Source: an uncultured Acidimicrobiaceae bacterium (lineage in GTDB: Bacteria; Actinomycetota; Acidimicrobiia; Acidimicrobiales; UBA10347). Taken from it: 64,000 nucleotides of DNA. Location of the stretch: assembly GCA_905182135.1 (NCBI GenBank), contig CAJJAG010000001.1, forward strand, positions 1-64,000, in the 5' to 3' direction. The number at the start of each line of letters is the position of its first letter. Within the stretch, counting starts at the first letter, position 1. The notes beneath the pieces are model-generated. The model saw only the letters and a list, made by a program, of their open reading frames with translations, was not told where the DNA came from and searched no databases. Of the stretch, positions 52,692 to 61,053 are shown one piece after another. The translations under genes were made by a program, and so were the position numbers.

Positions 52692-54566
52692 GTGAATTCC
52701 TCTGATACGACGCTGCCCGCAGGTTCTGCGAAGCGCGACGACATTCGTAACGTTGCCATCATCGCGCACGTCGACCACGGCAAGACGACCTTGGTCGATG
52801 GCATGCTGCACCAGTCCGGCGCTTTTGGCGCCCACCAGAACGTCGATGAACGAGTCATGGACTCGATGGACCTTGAAAAAGAGAAGGGCATCACGATTCT
52901 GGCCAAGAACACCGCTATCCGGTGGAACGGCTACAAGATCAATGTCGTCGACACTCCTGGTCACGCTGACTTCGGTGGCGAGGTCGAACGAGCGCTAACC
53001 ATGGTCGACGGCGTACTTCTGCTCGTCGATGCCAGCGAGGGCCCACTCCCCCAGACCCGCTTTGTTCTGCGCAAGGCGCTCATGCGCAACCTGCCAGTGG
53101 TTCTGGTGATCAACAAGATCGACCGAGCGGACGCTCGTGTTGCCGAAGTCGTGACCGAGGTCGAAGACCTATTTCTCGACGTCGATGCCGACGAGCACCA
53201 GATCGACTTCCCAATCGTGTACGCGGTCGCCCGCGAAGGCAAGGCTGGCCTCTCGGTCGACGACATGGGCGATGACCTGACGGTGTTGCTGCAGACGATC
53301 GTTGATCATGTGCCTGCGCCGTCCTATGACCCCGATGCCCCGCTGCAGGCGTGGGTGACCAACCTGGACGCCTCGGCCTATGTCGGACGTCTCGCCATCT
53401 GTCGCATCATGAACGGCGAGATCCGTAAGGGTCAAAATGTTGCCTGGTGCAAGCTCGACGGCACCGTCGCCAACGCCAGGGTGACCGAGCTGTTCGTGAC
53501 CGAAAGCCACGAACGCCAAGAAGCCCAATCCGCATCAGCCGGCGAACTCGTAGCGGTTGCTGGTCTGCCCGAAATCACTATCGGCGAAACTCTTGGTGAC
53601 CCAGCCGATCCGCGTCCACTGCCTATCATCACCGTCGATGAGCCGAGCTTGTCAATGACCGTTGGTAGTAATACCTCCCCACTCGCTGGCCGCAGCGGCA
53701 CCAAGATGACCGCTCGCCAGGTCAAGGACCGGCTCGACAGGGAATTGATCGGCAACGTATCGCTCCGCGTACTCGATCTCGGTCGCCCTGATGCATGGGA
53801 AGTCCAAGGCCGTGGCGAACTACAACTCGCCATCCTGATCGAACAAATGCGCCGTGAGGGGTTCGAACTCACCGTCGGCAAACCACAGGTCGTGACACGC
53901 GAGATCGACGGCAAGCTGCACGAACCTGTCGAGCAGGTATCCATCGATATCCCCGAGGAGTTTGTGGGCGCAGTCACCCAGCTCATCGCACCCCGCAAGG
54001 GCATCATGAACGAGATGGTCAACTTCAGCGCTGGCTGGGTTCGCCTCGACTACCGCATGCCAGCTCGTGGCTTGATTGGTTTCCGCACCGACTTCTTGAC
54101 CGAGACCCGTGGCACCGGCCTGCTGCACCATGTCTTCGACGGCTGGGTCCCATGGCAAGGCGAGATCGCTAGCCGCCACAAGGGTTCCCTCGTCGCTGAC
54201 CGTCTCGGTGTCACCACCAGCAACGCAATCTTGAATCTTCAAGAGCGTGGGGCCTTCTTTGTAGGTGTCGCCGAAGAGGTCTACGAAGGGATGATCATCG
54301 GCGAGACGCCCAAGGCGGGTGACATGGACGTCAACATCTGCAAGGAAAAGGCACACACCAATGTGCGCGCTGCTGCAGCTGATCAAACCGTTCGTCTGAC
54401 GCCTCCCAAGCTCATGTCGCTAGAACAATCACTCGAGTTCATTGGCGACGATGAATGCATCGAAGTAACACCAGACAAGGTTCGTCTTCGCAAGGTCGAA
54501 CTCGACGCAACAGCGCGGCTTCGTCTTACCAAGAACATGAAGAAGTCCCGCGAAGCGAACGCGTAG
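52692..54566 (+). CDS. typA: Ribosome-associated GTPase TypA/BipA
   Basis: A 624-residue translational GTPase. The P-loop is A-H-V-D-H-G-K-T-T near residue 25, switch II is D-T-P-G-H-A-D-F near 88, and N-K-I-D near 138 gives guanine specificity. EF-G-like domains II, III and V and the BipA-specific C-terminal domain are present (for example M-N-E-M-V near 440 and R-G-L-I-G-F-R-T near 457). TypA binds 70S ribosomes and helps 50S assembly and stress growth. The GTG start at 52692 gives the usual short N-terminus. Confidence 0.96.
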   Translation: MNSSDTTLPAGSAKRDDIRNVAIIAHVDHGKTTLVDGMLHQSGAFGAHQNVDERVMDSMDLEKEKGITILAKNTAIRWNGYKINVVDTPGHADFGGEVERALTMVDGVLLLVDASEGPLPQTRFVLRKALMRNLPVVLVINKIDRADARVAEVVTEVEDLFLDVDADEHQIDFPIVYAVAREGKAGLSVDDMGDDLTVLLQTIVDHVPAPSYDPDAPLQAWVTNLDASAYVGRLAICRIMNGEIRKGQNVAWCKLDGTVANARVTELFVTESHERQEAQSASAGELVAVAGLPEITIGETLGDPADPRPLPIITVDEPSLSMTVGSNTSPLAGRSGTKMTARQVKDRLDRELIGNVSLRVLDLGRPDAWEVQGRGELQLAILIEQMRREGFELTVGKPQVVTREIDGKLHEPVEQVSIDIPEEFVGAVTQLIAPRKGIMNEMVNFSAGWVRLDYRMPARGLIGFRTDFLTETRGTGLLHHVFDGWVPWQGEIASRHKGSLVADRLGVTTSNAILNLQERGAFFVGVAEEVYEGMIIGETPKAGDMDVNICKEKAHTNVRAAAADQTVRLTPPKLMSLEQSLEFIGDDECIEVTPDKVRLRKVELDATARLRLTKNMKKSREANA

Positions 54567-54576
54567 TCCAGCTTGC

Positions 54577-54691
54577 TTCGCTGCGCCTGTTTATCGCTGA
54601 CTGCCTCGACGGTCCTTGATGGCGGAGAGAAGCATGGAGTAGACCAGCCGGTTTCGCTGCGCCTGTCTTCGGCTGACCGCTTCGACGGTCC
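54577..54691. repeat. Imperfect 39-bp direct repeat between typA and the helicase gene
   Basis: Copy 1 (54577-54615) and copy 2 (54653-54691) share TTCGCTGCGCCTGT, GCTGAC and TCGACGGTCC, with a few differences, at a 76-bp period. They fill the 148-bp gap between typA and the DEAD-box gene, so they are in the helicase 5' untranslated region. A role in an RNA structure controlling the helicase, or a local duplication, is possible. Confidence 0.8.
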
Positions 54692-54714
54692 CCACACGCG
54701 TAGAGAGCTCCACC

Positions 54715-56445
54715 ATGACAACTGAACCTGCCGTCACTACGTTCGCCGATCTTGGTGTCTCTAACGAAATCGTCGCGACACTGAGCGAACGAGGCATCAC
54801 CGAGGCGTTCCCAATTCAGACAGCCTCTATCGAGGCTGGACTCGCTGGTCGTGACATTTGCGGCAAAGCCCCAACCGGCTCCGGCAAGACACTTGCGTTC
54901 GGGATCCCAGCAGTCGACCTCTGTAGCATGGGCACTCCGTGGTGCCCATCAGTCCTGATCCTGTCGCCGACTCGCGAGTTGGCCACGCAGATCAAAGATG
55001 AACTCGAACCGCTGGCTACGGCAAAGGACCGAACCATCATTACGGTCTTCGGTGGAACCAGCATCGAACGAGATATCAAGCGACTCGAACAAGGCGTTGA
55101 CATTCTTGTTGCCTGTCCGGGCCGACTCGAAGACCTGATCGCTCGCCGCTGCTGCGAACTGCGCAACATCGAACTCGTTGTCGTCGACGAGGCCGACCGT
55201 ATGGCCGACATGGGCTTCCTGCCGGCAGTCAAACGCCTCCTCGACCAGACGCCAAGCAACCGACACACACTGCTCTTCTCAGCCACTCTCGATGGCGATG
55301 TCGACATGTTGATCAAGCGGTATCAGAACGACCCACTCACCTTCGAGGTCGAAGAACAGATCGGCGAGCTGGGCGACGTCGAACACTCGTGGTATCTCGT
55401 CCAGCCGGTTGATCGGATTCCCCATGCAGTCGCAGTATTGAAGCGCTACGAATCGTCGATCGTTTTCTGCCGGACTCGCCGGGGCTGCGATCGCGTGGCG
55501 AAGGTCTTCGCCAGCAAAGGTTTAAGTGCCGTCGCTATCCACGGCGACCGTAGCCAGCATCAACGAGAACGAGCGTTGGCTGACTTCACCAGTGGCCGAG
55601 CACAGGTCCTGGTCGCTACTGACGTCGCAGCGCGCGGCATCCACGTCGACGATGTTGCGTTGGTCATGCACTACGACCCTGCCGGCAGCGACAAGGACTA
55701 CATCCATCGTTCGGGTCGAACTGGCCGGGCGGGCCAAGACGGCCATGTCATCTCGATGGTGGTCGAAGACAAGAAGAAGGCTGCACGCCAGCTACAAAAA
55801 GAACTGGGTTTGAAGCCCGAACTTGATGTGCTGGACGTTGCAGCGCTAGGCCCCATCGTGAAGGCCCGCAAATCCAAGCCTGACCCCGACTCGCGCAAGG
55901 AAAATCGTTCACGCGACACTAGCGAGTCACGTGGCGACAGCAACGACAACTCGGACCGCAACGAACGCCCCGACCGAGGCAGCCGAGACCGCAACGAACG
56001 CCCCGACCGAGGCAGCCAAAAGCCGGCGACTCGCAACAAGCGTTGGGATCGTGACAATCGCGATCGCAGCGATGATCGAGACGGCAAAGGCTCACCGTAT
56101 CGTGGCAACCAGGGTGGCCGCTCGGGGGACCGCGACGAGCGTCGCCCTGATGGAAAACGTAAAGGCCAGCGACGCGGCGCCAATGACTGGTATCCACCTG
56201 GTTTCCACAACGACGACAGACGTGACGCCAGCCGCAGCGGTGGCGCTGAACGCGGCGGCAAGAAACCAACGCAGGGTTCGGGCGGTGGCCACAGCGACCA
56301 GCGCAGCGACCAGCGCAGCGACGACGAACGCCCAGGAGCAGGTCGTAACACGACGCCCCAAAAGAGCCGAGATAGTAAGGGTCGTCACGCAGACAAAACC
56401 TCGACCAAGGACAAGGGCAAGCGCCGCAACCCTCGTTCTCGTTAG
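54715..56445 (+). CDS. DEAD-box ATP-dependent RNA helicase with RD/RG-rich tail
   Basis: A 576-residue RNA helicase. Motifs in order: Q-motif F-P-I-Q (about 32), A-P-T-G-S-G-K-T, P-T-R-E-L-A, D-E-A-D, S-A-T, I-V-F-C-R-T, A-T-D-V-A-A-R-G-I-H and H-R-S-G-R-T-G-R. The core ends near 375. The last 190 residues are a disordered basic/acidic tail rich in R, D, G, N and S, with internal duplications (for example N-E-R-P-D-R-G-S twice), which should bind RNA and may promote condensates. It is likely a RhlE/CsdA-like cold or ribosome-assembly helicase. Directly repeated sequence lies in its leader. Confidence 0.95.
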   Translation: MTTEPAVTTFADLGVSNEIVATLSERGITEAFPIQTASIEAGLAGRDICGKAPTGSGKTLAFGIPAVDLCSMGTPWCPSVLILSPTRELATQIKDELEPLATAKDRTIITVFGGTSIERDIKRLEQGVDILVACPGRLEDLIARRCCELRNIELVVVDEADRMADMGFLPAVKRLLDQTPSNRHTLLFSATLDGDVDMLIKRYQNDPLTFEVEEQIGELGDVEHSWYLVQPVDRIPHAVAVLKRYESSIVFCRTRRGCDRVAKVFASKGLSAVAIHGDRSQHQRERALADFTSGRAQVLVATDVAARGIHVDDVALVMHYDPAGSDKDYIHRSGRTGRAGQDGHVISMVVEDKKKAARQLQKELGLKPELDVLDVAALGPIVKARKSKPDPDSRKENRSRDTSESRGDSNDNSDRNERPDRGSRDRNERPDRGSQKPATRNKRWDRDNRDRSDDRDGKGSPYRGNQGGRSGDRDERRPDGKRKGQRRGANDWYPPGFHNDDRRDASRSGGAERGGKKPTQGSGGGHSDQRSDQRSDDERPGAGRNTTPQKSRDSKGRHADKTSTKDKGKRRNPRSR

Positions 56446-56473
56446 TCCCAATCCGAGAATCAAGGAGTGCGTG

Positions 56474-56953
56474 ATGCCAAAGTGTGAACCTGTCGGACTC
56501 GACTTCATCGAACGAGCCCGCATAGTTATCGGTCAGCAGGTCAGTGTCCAGGCATCACCAACGCAGGTCTGGAAAATCCTCAACGACACCGAGCGGTGGC
56601 CCGAATGGTTCACGTCTATGAAGACTGCCCGAATCACTTCTGTAACGTGGGATGGCATTGGGTCAACGCGCCGAGTCAAGGTGGGCTCGCTTACCCTCGA
56701 CGAGAAGATGATCGCTTGGGAGCCTGAGCGTAAATGGGGCTTCTACATAACCAACCTGAACACAACGGGTTGGGTAGCTAAACGAATGCTTGAAGTCGTC
56801 GACATCGAACCTGCCGGCTCGGGAAGCACGTTGACCTACACCGGCGCCATCGATCCCATGCCATGGGTTACCCCAATCAGCGCCATCCTCAAGAAACAGA
56901 TCAACGCCAGTTGGAGCGCAGCGCTGGCCAACATCGACGGCCAGATCAAGTAA
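56474..56953 (+). CDS. SRPBCC (START-like) family protein
   Basis: A 159-residue helix-grip protein. The start Q-V-S-V-Q-A-S-P-T-Q-V-W-K-I-L-N-D near residue 24 followed by W-P-E-W is the usual SRPBCC/polyketide-cyclase-like opening, and the late A-L-A-N-I-D helix closes it. The fold makes a hydrophobic ligand pocket; no ligand or reaction can be named. AAGGAG at 56462-56467 lies 6 nt before ATG 56474. It follows the helicase by 28 bp and is probably cotranscribed with it. Confidence 0.85.
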   Translation: MPKCEPVGLDFIERARIVIGQQVSVQASPTQVWKILNDTERWPEWFTSMKTARITSVTWDGIGSTRRVKVGSLTLDEKMIAWEPERKWGFYITNLNTTGWVAKRMLEVVDIEPAGSGSTLTYTGAIDPMPWVTPISAILKKQINASWSAALANIDGQIK

Positions 56954-57133
56954 CTCTTTCTGCGCCGTTTTCTGTGCTGTACCTGCTCGCCAACCAGCGC
57001 AGAAGCGTGTACACCGTCAGTCGAACGACCCGATCGGCTCTGGCAATCGGGGCCTCGTTGTTTGGCCAGAATCGGATCGTTCTTTGAGGACACCCAAACA
57101 GCTCAAGCCACGCACGCGTCTCGAGTTGCGGGT

Positions 57134-58489
57134 CTAGCCAAGTAGATCGCTAACGGTGTCCAGGTAGAGGCCCGTCGTCAGGCCGATCGATTCAACGTCA
57201 ATACGTTCGTTGTGACCATGGAACCGGCTGCCGTATTCAGCAGGGCTCAGGTCAGGGCTGAGCAATCCGGCACCATAGGCCACGGCCCCGAGGTTCCGGT
57301 GCACACGAGCGTCGGTGAATCCAACAATAATGCCCGGTGACATTTCTGTCGTCGGGAATGCATTGCTCACGGCCTTCTGCAACGAGTCCCACAGCGGCGT
57401 CGCAATTGGACTCATCGATGACATGTCATTCATCAGCGGCGTGAACTCGACCTCGGCTGCAAGCTCGGGGCCGATCGCGTCGGTGATGTATTTCTGCACA
57501 TCTTGTGGCGTCTCCCCCGGCATCGTGCGGATATCGATATCGATATCGACAACGTCGGGAATCGTGTTGGTCTTGGTCGGGCTCACCAGCACGTTCGGAC
57601 TCAAGGTCATATGGCAACACGAGTGCAAATGGCTGCCAACACCCAACGGCATCGATGCAATCGCTTCGTCAACCGACTTTGGATCAAGCAGCATGTCGAT
57701 CAGATCGTTAGACAGTCCGTGATTTTGACCCAAATCTTCGACCTGGGAGCGCCACATTTCATGGAAACGAGGCGGCGTCTGATATTCGGCGACTCGCTGC
57801 ACGATCGCTGCGGCTTTAATCAGCGCATTGTCGGCGCCATAGGGGCGCGAGCCGTGCCCAGGCGTACCCCTGACCCGCAACCGGCGCCATGCGACACCCT
57901 TCTCCCCTACGTTCATCGTGACTGTCGGGCGGCCTTCGGAACCACCGTGCAAGCCGCCGTTCTCGGTCAGCACATAGTCAGATCGAATTGCATCGGGATG
58001 GTTGTCGGCCATCCACTGTGCCCCATATTTACTACCCGATTCCTCGTCGGCCACGCCAAAGAAGATCAGGTCACCTTTGGGACGGAAGTTGGTGTCGGCC
58101 AGATGACGAAATACCACCGCCATAGCCGAAGTCAGCCCAAGCATGTCGATGGCGCCGCGGCCCCAGACTTCGCCATCGATCAATTCGCCACCGAATGGAT
58201 CACGGTCCCAGCCGTCGATGTTCACCGGAACTACGTCGGTGTGGCCGTTCAGGCACAGGCTCGGGGCGTTCGGGTCGCTGCCTTCGATGCGAGCAACGAT
58301 CGATGTGCGACCTGGAGCGGCGTCATACCGCTCGACATCAAGTCCTGCGCCTTCGATATAGGCCTGGAGCAAATCGGCATTACGTACTTCTTGTCCCGAC
58401 TCCTCGGTACCTTCATTCACGCACTCGTTGCGAATCATGTGTTGCAAAAGGTCGACGGTTTTGTTCGTCAGGTCTTGAGTGGCAGGCAT
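57134..58489 (-). CDS. M20-family metallopeptidase
   Basis: A 451-residue dinuclear zinc hydrolase of the M20/M25/M40 group. Metal and catalytic residues are His and Asp in N-G-H-T-D-V-V-P, Asp in G-R-G-A-I-D-M, the E-E pair in A-D-E-E-S-G-S and the late His in F-H-G-H-N-E-R. The lid/dimerisation domain is at about 205-330. It should cleave a dipeptide or N-acyl amino acid. It lies 50 bp downstream of the Sec-AhpD-like gene on the same strand, suggesting one transcript. Confidence 0.93.
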   Translation of the reverse strand: MPATQDLTNKTVDLLQHMIRNECVNEGTEESGQEVRNADLLQAYIEGAGLDVERYDAAPGRTSIVARIEGSDPNAPSLCLNGHTDVVPVNIDGWDRDPFGGELIDGEVWGRGAIDMLGLTSAMAVVFRHLADTNFRPKGDLIFFGVADEESGSKYGAQWMADNHPDAIRSDYVLTENGGLHGGSEGRPTVTMNVGEKGVAWRRLRVRGTPGHGSRPYGADNALIKAAAIVQRVAEYQTPPRFHEMWRSQVEDLGQNHGLSNDLIDMLLDPKSVDEAIASMPLGVGSHLHSCCHMTLSPNVLVSPTKTNTIPDVVDIDIDIRTMPGETPQDVQKYITDAIGPELAAEVEFTPLMNDMSSMSPIATPLWDSLQKAVSNAFPTTEMSPGIIVGFTDARVHRNLGAVAYGAGLLSPDLSPAEYGSRFHGHNERIDVESIGLTTGLYLDTVSDLLG

Positions 58490-58510
58490 AGCGGGCTTTC
58501 TTGATTGGGG

Positions 58511-58548
58511 TCAGCGGGGGTGTATCAGCGAGGGGTGTATCAGCGGGG
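58511..58548. repeat. 14/15-bp tandem repeat spanning the Sec-AhpD-like stop codon
   Basis: On the plus strand the units TCAGCGGGGGTGTA (58511-58524), TCAGCGAGGGGTGTA (58525-58539) and a partial TCAGCGGGG (58540-58548) follow each other. Each begins with TCA, the complement of the TGA stop, so the minus-strand gene end is repeated and a second in-frame TGA follows 15 nt after the first. Confidence 0.88.
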
Positions 58549-59505
58549 AATGTCGAGCGGCTCGAAGCCAAGTTCCTTGGCGAGAGGGTGCAAACTCTTG
58601 TTTACCGGTGCACCAACGCCATCGAGCAATCGGTTCATCATCTGAAACGTTGCCGCTACGCCAATAGCCCGTTCGGCGAACTCAGGGCCAGCTACGGCGA
58701 CGAGCGCTTCTCGCGCGACAGTCGGCGGTTGAGTCCAGTTGGTGCCCATTGCTTGCGCCAGTGCGGCAAGCTCAAAGCCGAACGGCACCAAAGGCGGCTC
58801 ACCGGATGCAATCACGGTGATGTCCAGGTTTAGATCGGTTGCTTCGCTGCTCGCACGGAGGAACGATGTGTGAGCAAGCAGTCAATAGAAACACTCATTC
58901 AAATACGAGGTCCGTGCAGCTAAGTATTCGATCTGTGCTCGGGTGAGTAGGTCACCGTAAGTGTTGTCGCCCATGTCCGACATGAGCATGTACATCGGCT
59001 CGTGGAGGTCCCGCACCGCTTCGCCCTCGTCGGGCAACGCATCGACCACCTGGGGAGCGAAACTACGGCCAACCGTAGGCACCCACATGTTTGTAAGCAG
59101 CGCATCTGGGTGAAGCCGCCCATTCGGCGCGTCAGGCAAGGGCTCAGGCAAAACAACCTCTGATGCCCCGATGCCACGCACATAGAAGTCCACGTTGGAC
59201 AGTCGTGCGACTACGCCAACAATCTCGAGATAGCGCAACCGGTCAAGCCCGCGCGATTCAAAGTCGGCCACAATCTCTTCGGTCATGCCCTCTGCATCGA
59301 CAGCCAGCCAGTGGGCGGCCTCGCCCATGACTCCGCTGGTCTGGTTCGACACAGTGGCTCCAGCCCACCCGGCACGGGCATCACGAATGACCTGATGGCG
59401 TTCAGTGGCGGTCAACAGAGTGCCCGGTCCAACCAGGTTCATCCATGATCGCTCGATGGCTTGCCGACGGTTAGGCGCTGGGGCTATCGCTGCATCTTTG
59501 ACCAC
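58540..59505 (-). CDS. AhpD-like (CMD-family) selenoprotein (in-frame TGA = Sec208)
   Basis: The minus-strand frame from GTG 59505 to TGA 58540 encodes 321 residues with one internal TGA (58884-58882). The surrounding residues are L-N-E-C-F-Y-TGA-L-L-A-H, that is E-C-x-x-U-x-x-x-H, the alkylhydroperoxidase AhpD signature with Sec at the second (peroxidatic) cysteine: Glu204, Cys205, Sec208, His212. Sequence beyond the TGA continues family-like in frame (L-L-A-H-T-S-F-L-R, then the terminal helices). The N-terminal half looks like a second, degenerate CMD repeat. A SECIS-like hairpin begins immediately after the TGA. It probably reduces peroxides. A Cys-to-stop pseudogene is the alternative, made unlikely by the exact position. 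Confidence 0.88.
58847..58881 (-). promoter_or_regulatory. Putative bacterial SECIS element of the AhpD-like gene
   Basis: On the minus strand, directly after the TGA, CTGCTTGC pairs with GCGAGCAG (one U-G pair). After a bulged UC come two more pairs (AC with GT), closing a 13-nt loop, ACAUCGUUCCUCC. The 35-nt hairpin spans the first twelve codons after the UGA, the place and size of bacterial SECIS elements, and has an unpaired U in the 5' arm. SelB recognition cannot be proved from sequence. Confidence 0.7.
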
Positions 59506-59568
59506 ATGTCGATCTTAGACAACAACCGACCGCTCAGCCCCGCCAGCTCCTGTGTCCCCGGGGCCTAC

Positions 59569-60129
59569 CTAGGCTGGGAATGGTGGCAGGGCGCCGGCAG
59601 GCAGCTGCACCTCGAACGTGTTCAGCGTCATACACACCAGCACGTAATAGCCAAGCGTATGAATCAAATCGGCGACGCCTTCCTCACCGTGGATCGCTAC
59701 CGCGGCTGCATAGGTCGCATCGTCGACACGCTTGTCACGGTGCAACGCCGTGCACAAACGCCAGGCAGTCTCGTCACCATCATCCTCGAAGGCTGGTTCA
59801 TCGCCAACCTTGATGGCTTGGATTACGGCTTCAGGCAGGCCGGCATCTCGGGCCATGGTCTCGTGCGCCCACCATTCGAACTGCGCCTGCCACAACTGGC
59901 CAGTCACCAGAATGGCGAGTTCGATGTAGCGACGGTCGATCGACGGCTTGTTGCGGATGGCACCACCAAGCTGCCAGATACGTCGGCCGATGCTGGGGTT
60001 CAGACCCCACCCATCAAACGGCCCGCCGATCAGTCCATCCTCAACATTACGGCCCTCGGCCATCTGTCCGAAGAGCTCGGCTTGTTTGGGTTCCATCTCG
60101 GCGGCAGTGCGACGTGTCAATCGGGTCAT
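59569..60129 (-). CDS. Carboxymuconolactone decarboxylase (CMD)-family protein without active-site cysteines
   Basis: A 186-residue member of the CMD/AhpD superfamily. The segment R-Y-I-E-L-A-I-L-V-T followed by F-E-W-W-A-H-E near residue 75 marks the fold. The C-x-x-C is absent (L-W-Q-A-Q-F-E-W-W-A-H occupies the site), so it is not a thiol peroxidase; decarboxylase-like or unknown chemistry remains. The end region (G-V-A-D-L-I-H-T-L-G-Y-Y) is typical of CMD proteins. ATG 60129 is chosen; longer frames have a non-family leader. It ends 63 bp before the selenoprotein gene of the same superfamily, so the pair may be functionally linked. Confidence 0.85.
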   Translation of the reverse strand: MTRLTRRTAAEMEPKQAELFGQMAEGRNVEDGLIGGPFDGWGLNPSIGRRIWQLGGAIRNKPSIDRRYIELAILVTGQLWQAQFEWWAHETMARDAGLPEAVIQAIKVGDEPAFEDDGDETAWRLCTALHRDKRVDDATYAAAVAIHGEEGVADLIHTLGYYVLVCMTLNTFEVQLPAGALPPFPA

Positions 60130-60259
60130 ACAAACCAGCATCGCGCACCAGGCTCGTTGATGTGGCGGCCATCGACAGGGTTTCGATGAGGGGCGACGCG
60201 AAACGCGAACTGTCAGCGCCGCTGGGCCGGCACGCGTTGCTGGCGCAGCGACCGAGCAA

Positions 60260-61003
60260 CTAGACGGACGCCCAAAACGATTCGAGCGTTGCCGCGCCCA
60301 GCGCTGGGTTCTCACACATCCACCAATGCCCAACATCGACAAGATGCACAACCTGTGCACCTGCCCGATCAGCTGCGACCTGCGCCATCTCGTCAGTGCC
60401 AACATAATGATCGTTCTCGGCATTGACCATGAGGCCTGGCCTCACCATCAGGGCCTCTGTGCTCTTACCCAACTCGGCCAACGCCGGTTGCGCAGCATCG
60501 CGATAGAGCCCGAGCACACACGCGCCCATGTCCTTGTTCACCGCCGATGCAGCATCGACCGCCGCCGCAGAGCTCATACCCAACGTCTCGTAGAAAGCGG
60601 CAAGGTCAGCCGTCGGCGTCGCGATCATGCCAGCGATATTCGCCTCGCCGTCGTTGGGCGTTTGCCAGACGAGGGCGGCATCGTGCCAGACATAGTCAGG
60701 GTGCAAGATGCCGATCAGGTCAACGCACCAGCTGCGCACAGCCTCAGGATTCTCAAGAAGGAAACCAAGCACATGGCCGCCTCCCCAATCATGCCCAACC
60801 AGGTCAATCGGACCCTCGATGGCATCCAATTCGGTGGCCAACCAAGCAACATATTCAGAGCGAGTTGCTGTCCAGCCCTCGGGGACCGCCGCACCAAATC
60901 CCGGCGGCGACAGCGCCACCAAATCGTCACGTTGCAGCGCATCGAACAGCTCGCCCCATATCGCAGTGGTCTCAGGGTTTCCATGAACGAACACCGCAGG
61001 CAT
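60260..61003 (-). CDS. Alpha/beta hydrolase, epoxide hydrolase/haloalkane dehalogenase-like
   Basis: A 247-residue alpha/beta hydrolase. The oxyanion segment V-F-V-H-G-N-P-E-T near residue 4 and the nucleophile elbow G-H-D-W-G-G (Asp nucleophile, near 80) match epoxide hydrolases and haloalkane dehalogenases rather than serine esterases. The late histidine is in V-D-V-G-H-W. The substrate is unknown. ATG 61003 starts the domain directly; an ATG at 61033 would add ten residues. It has the same orientation as the CMD-family gene, 130 bp upstream of it. Confidence 0.88.
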   Translation of the reverse strand: MPAVFVHGNPETTAIWGELFDALQRDDLVALSPPGFGAAVPEGWTATRSEYVAWLATELDAIEGPIDLVGHDWGGGHVLGFLLENPEAVRSWCVDLIGILHPDYVWHDAALVWQTPNDGEANIAGMIATPTADLAAFYETLGMSSAAAVDAASAVNKDMGACVLGLYRDAAQPALAELGKSTEALMVRPGLMVNAENDHYVGTDEMAQVAADRAGAQVVHLVDVGHWWMCENPALGAATLESFWASV

Positions 61004-61053
61004 GGGATCAGTACAGCACAGCAAGCTCATCATTGTCTGATTGCGAGATAGCG

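Noticed and set aside
57534..57560. ATCGAT microrepeat.
   Set aside because: It lies inside the M20 gene and encodes an alternating Asp-Ile strand of the protein; ordinary coding sequence.
57503..58504. 333-codon plus-strand open frame.
   Set aside because: It is fully antisense to the M20 peptidase, which has all catalytic motifs.
58525..58542. Terminal TGA of the AhpD-like gene considered as a second Sec codon.
   Set aside because: Beyond it there are only a few codons before an in-frame TGA in a tandem repeat, and the protein already has its family C-terminus.
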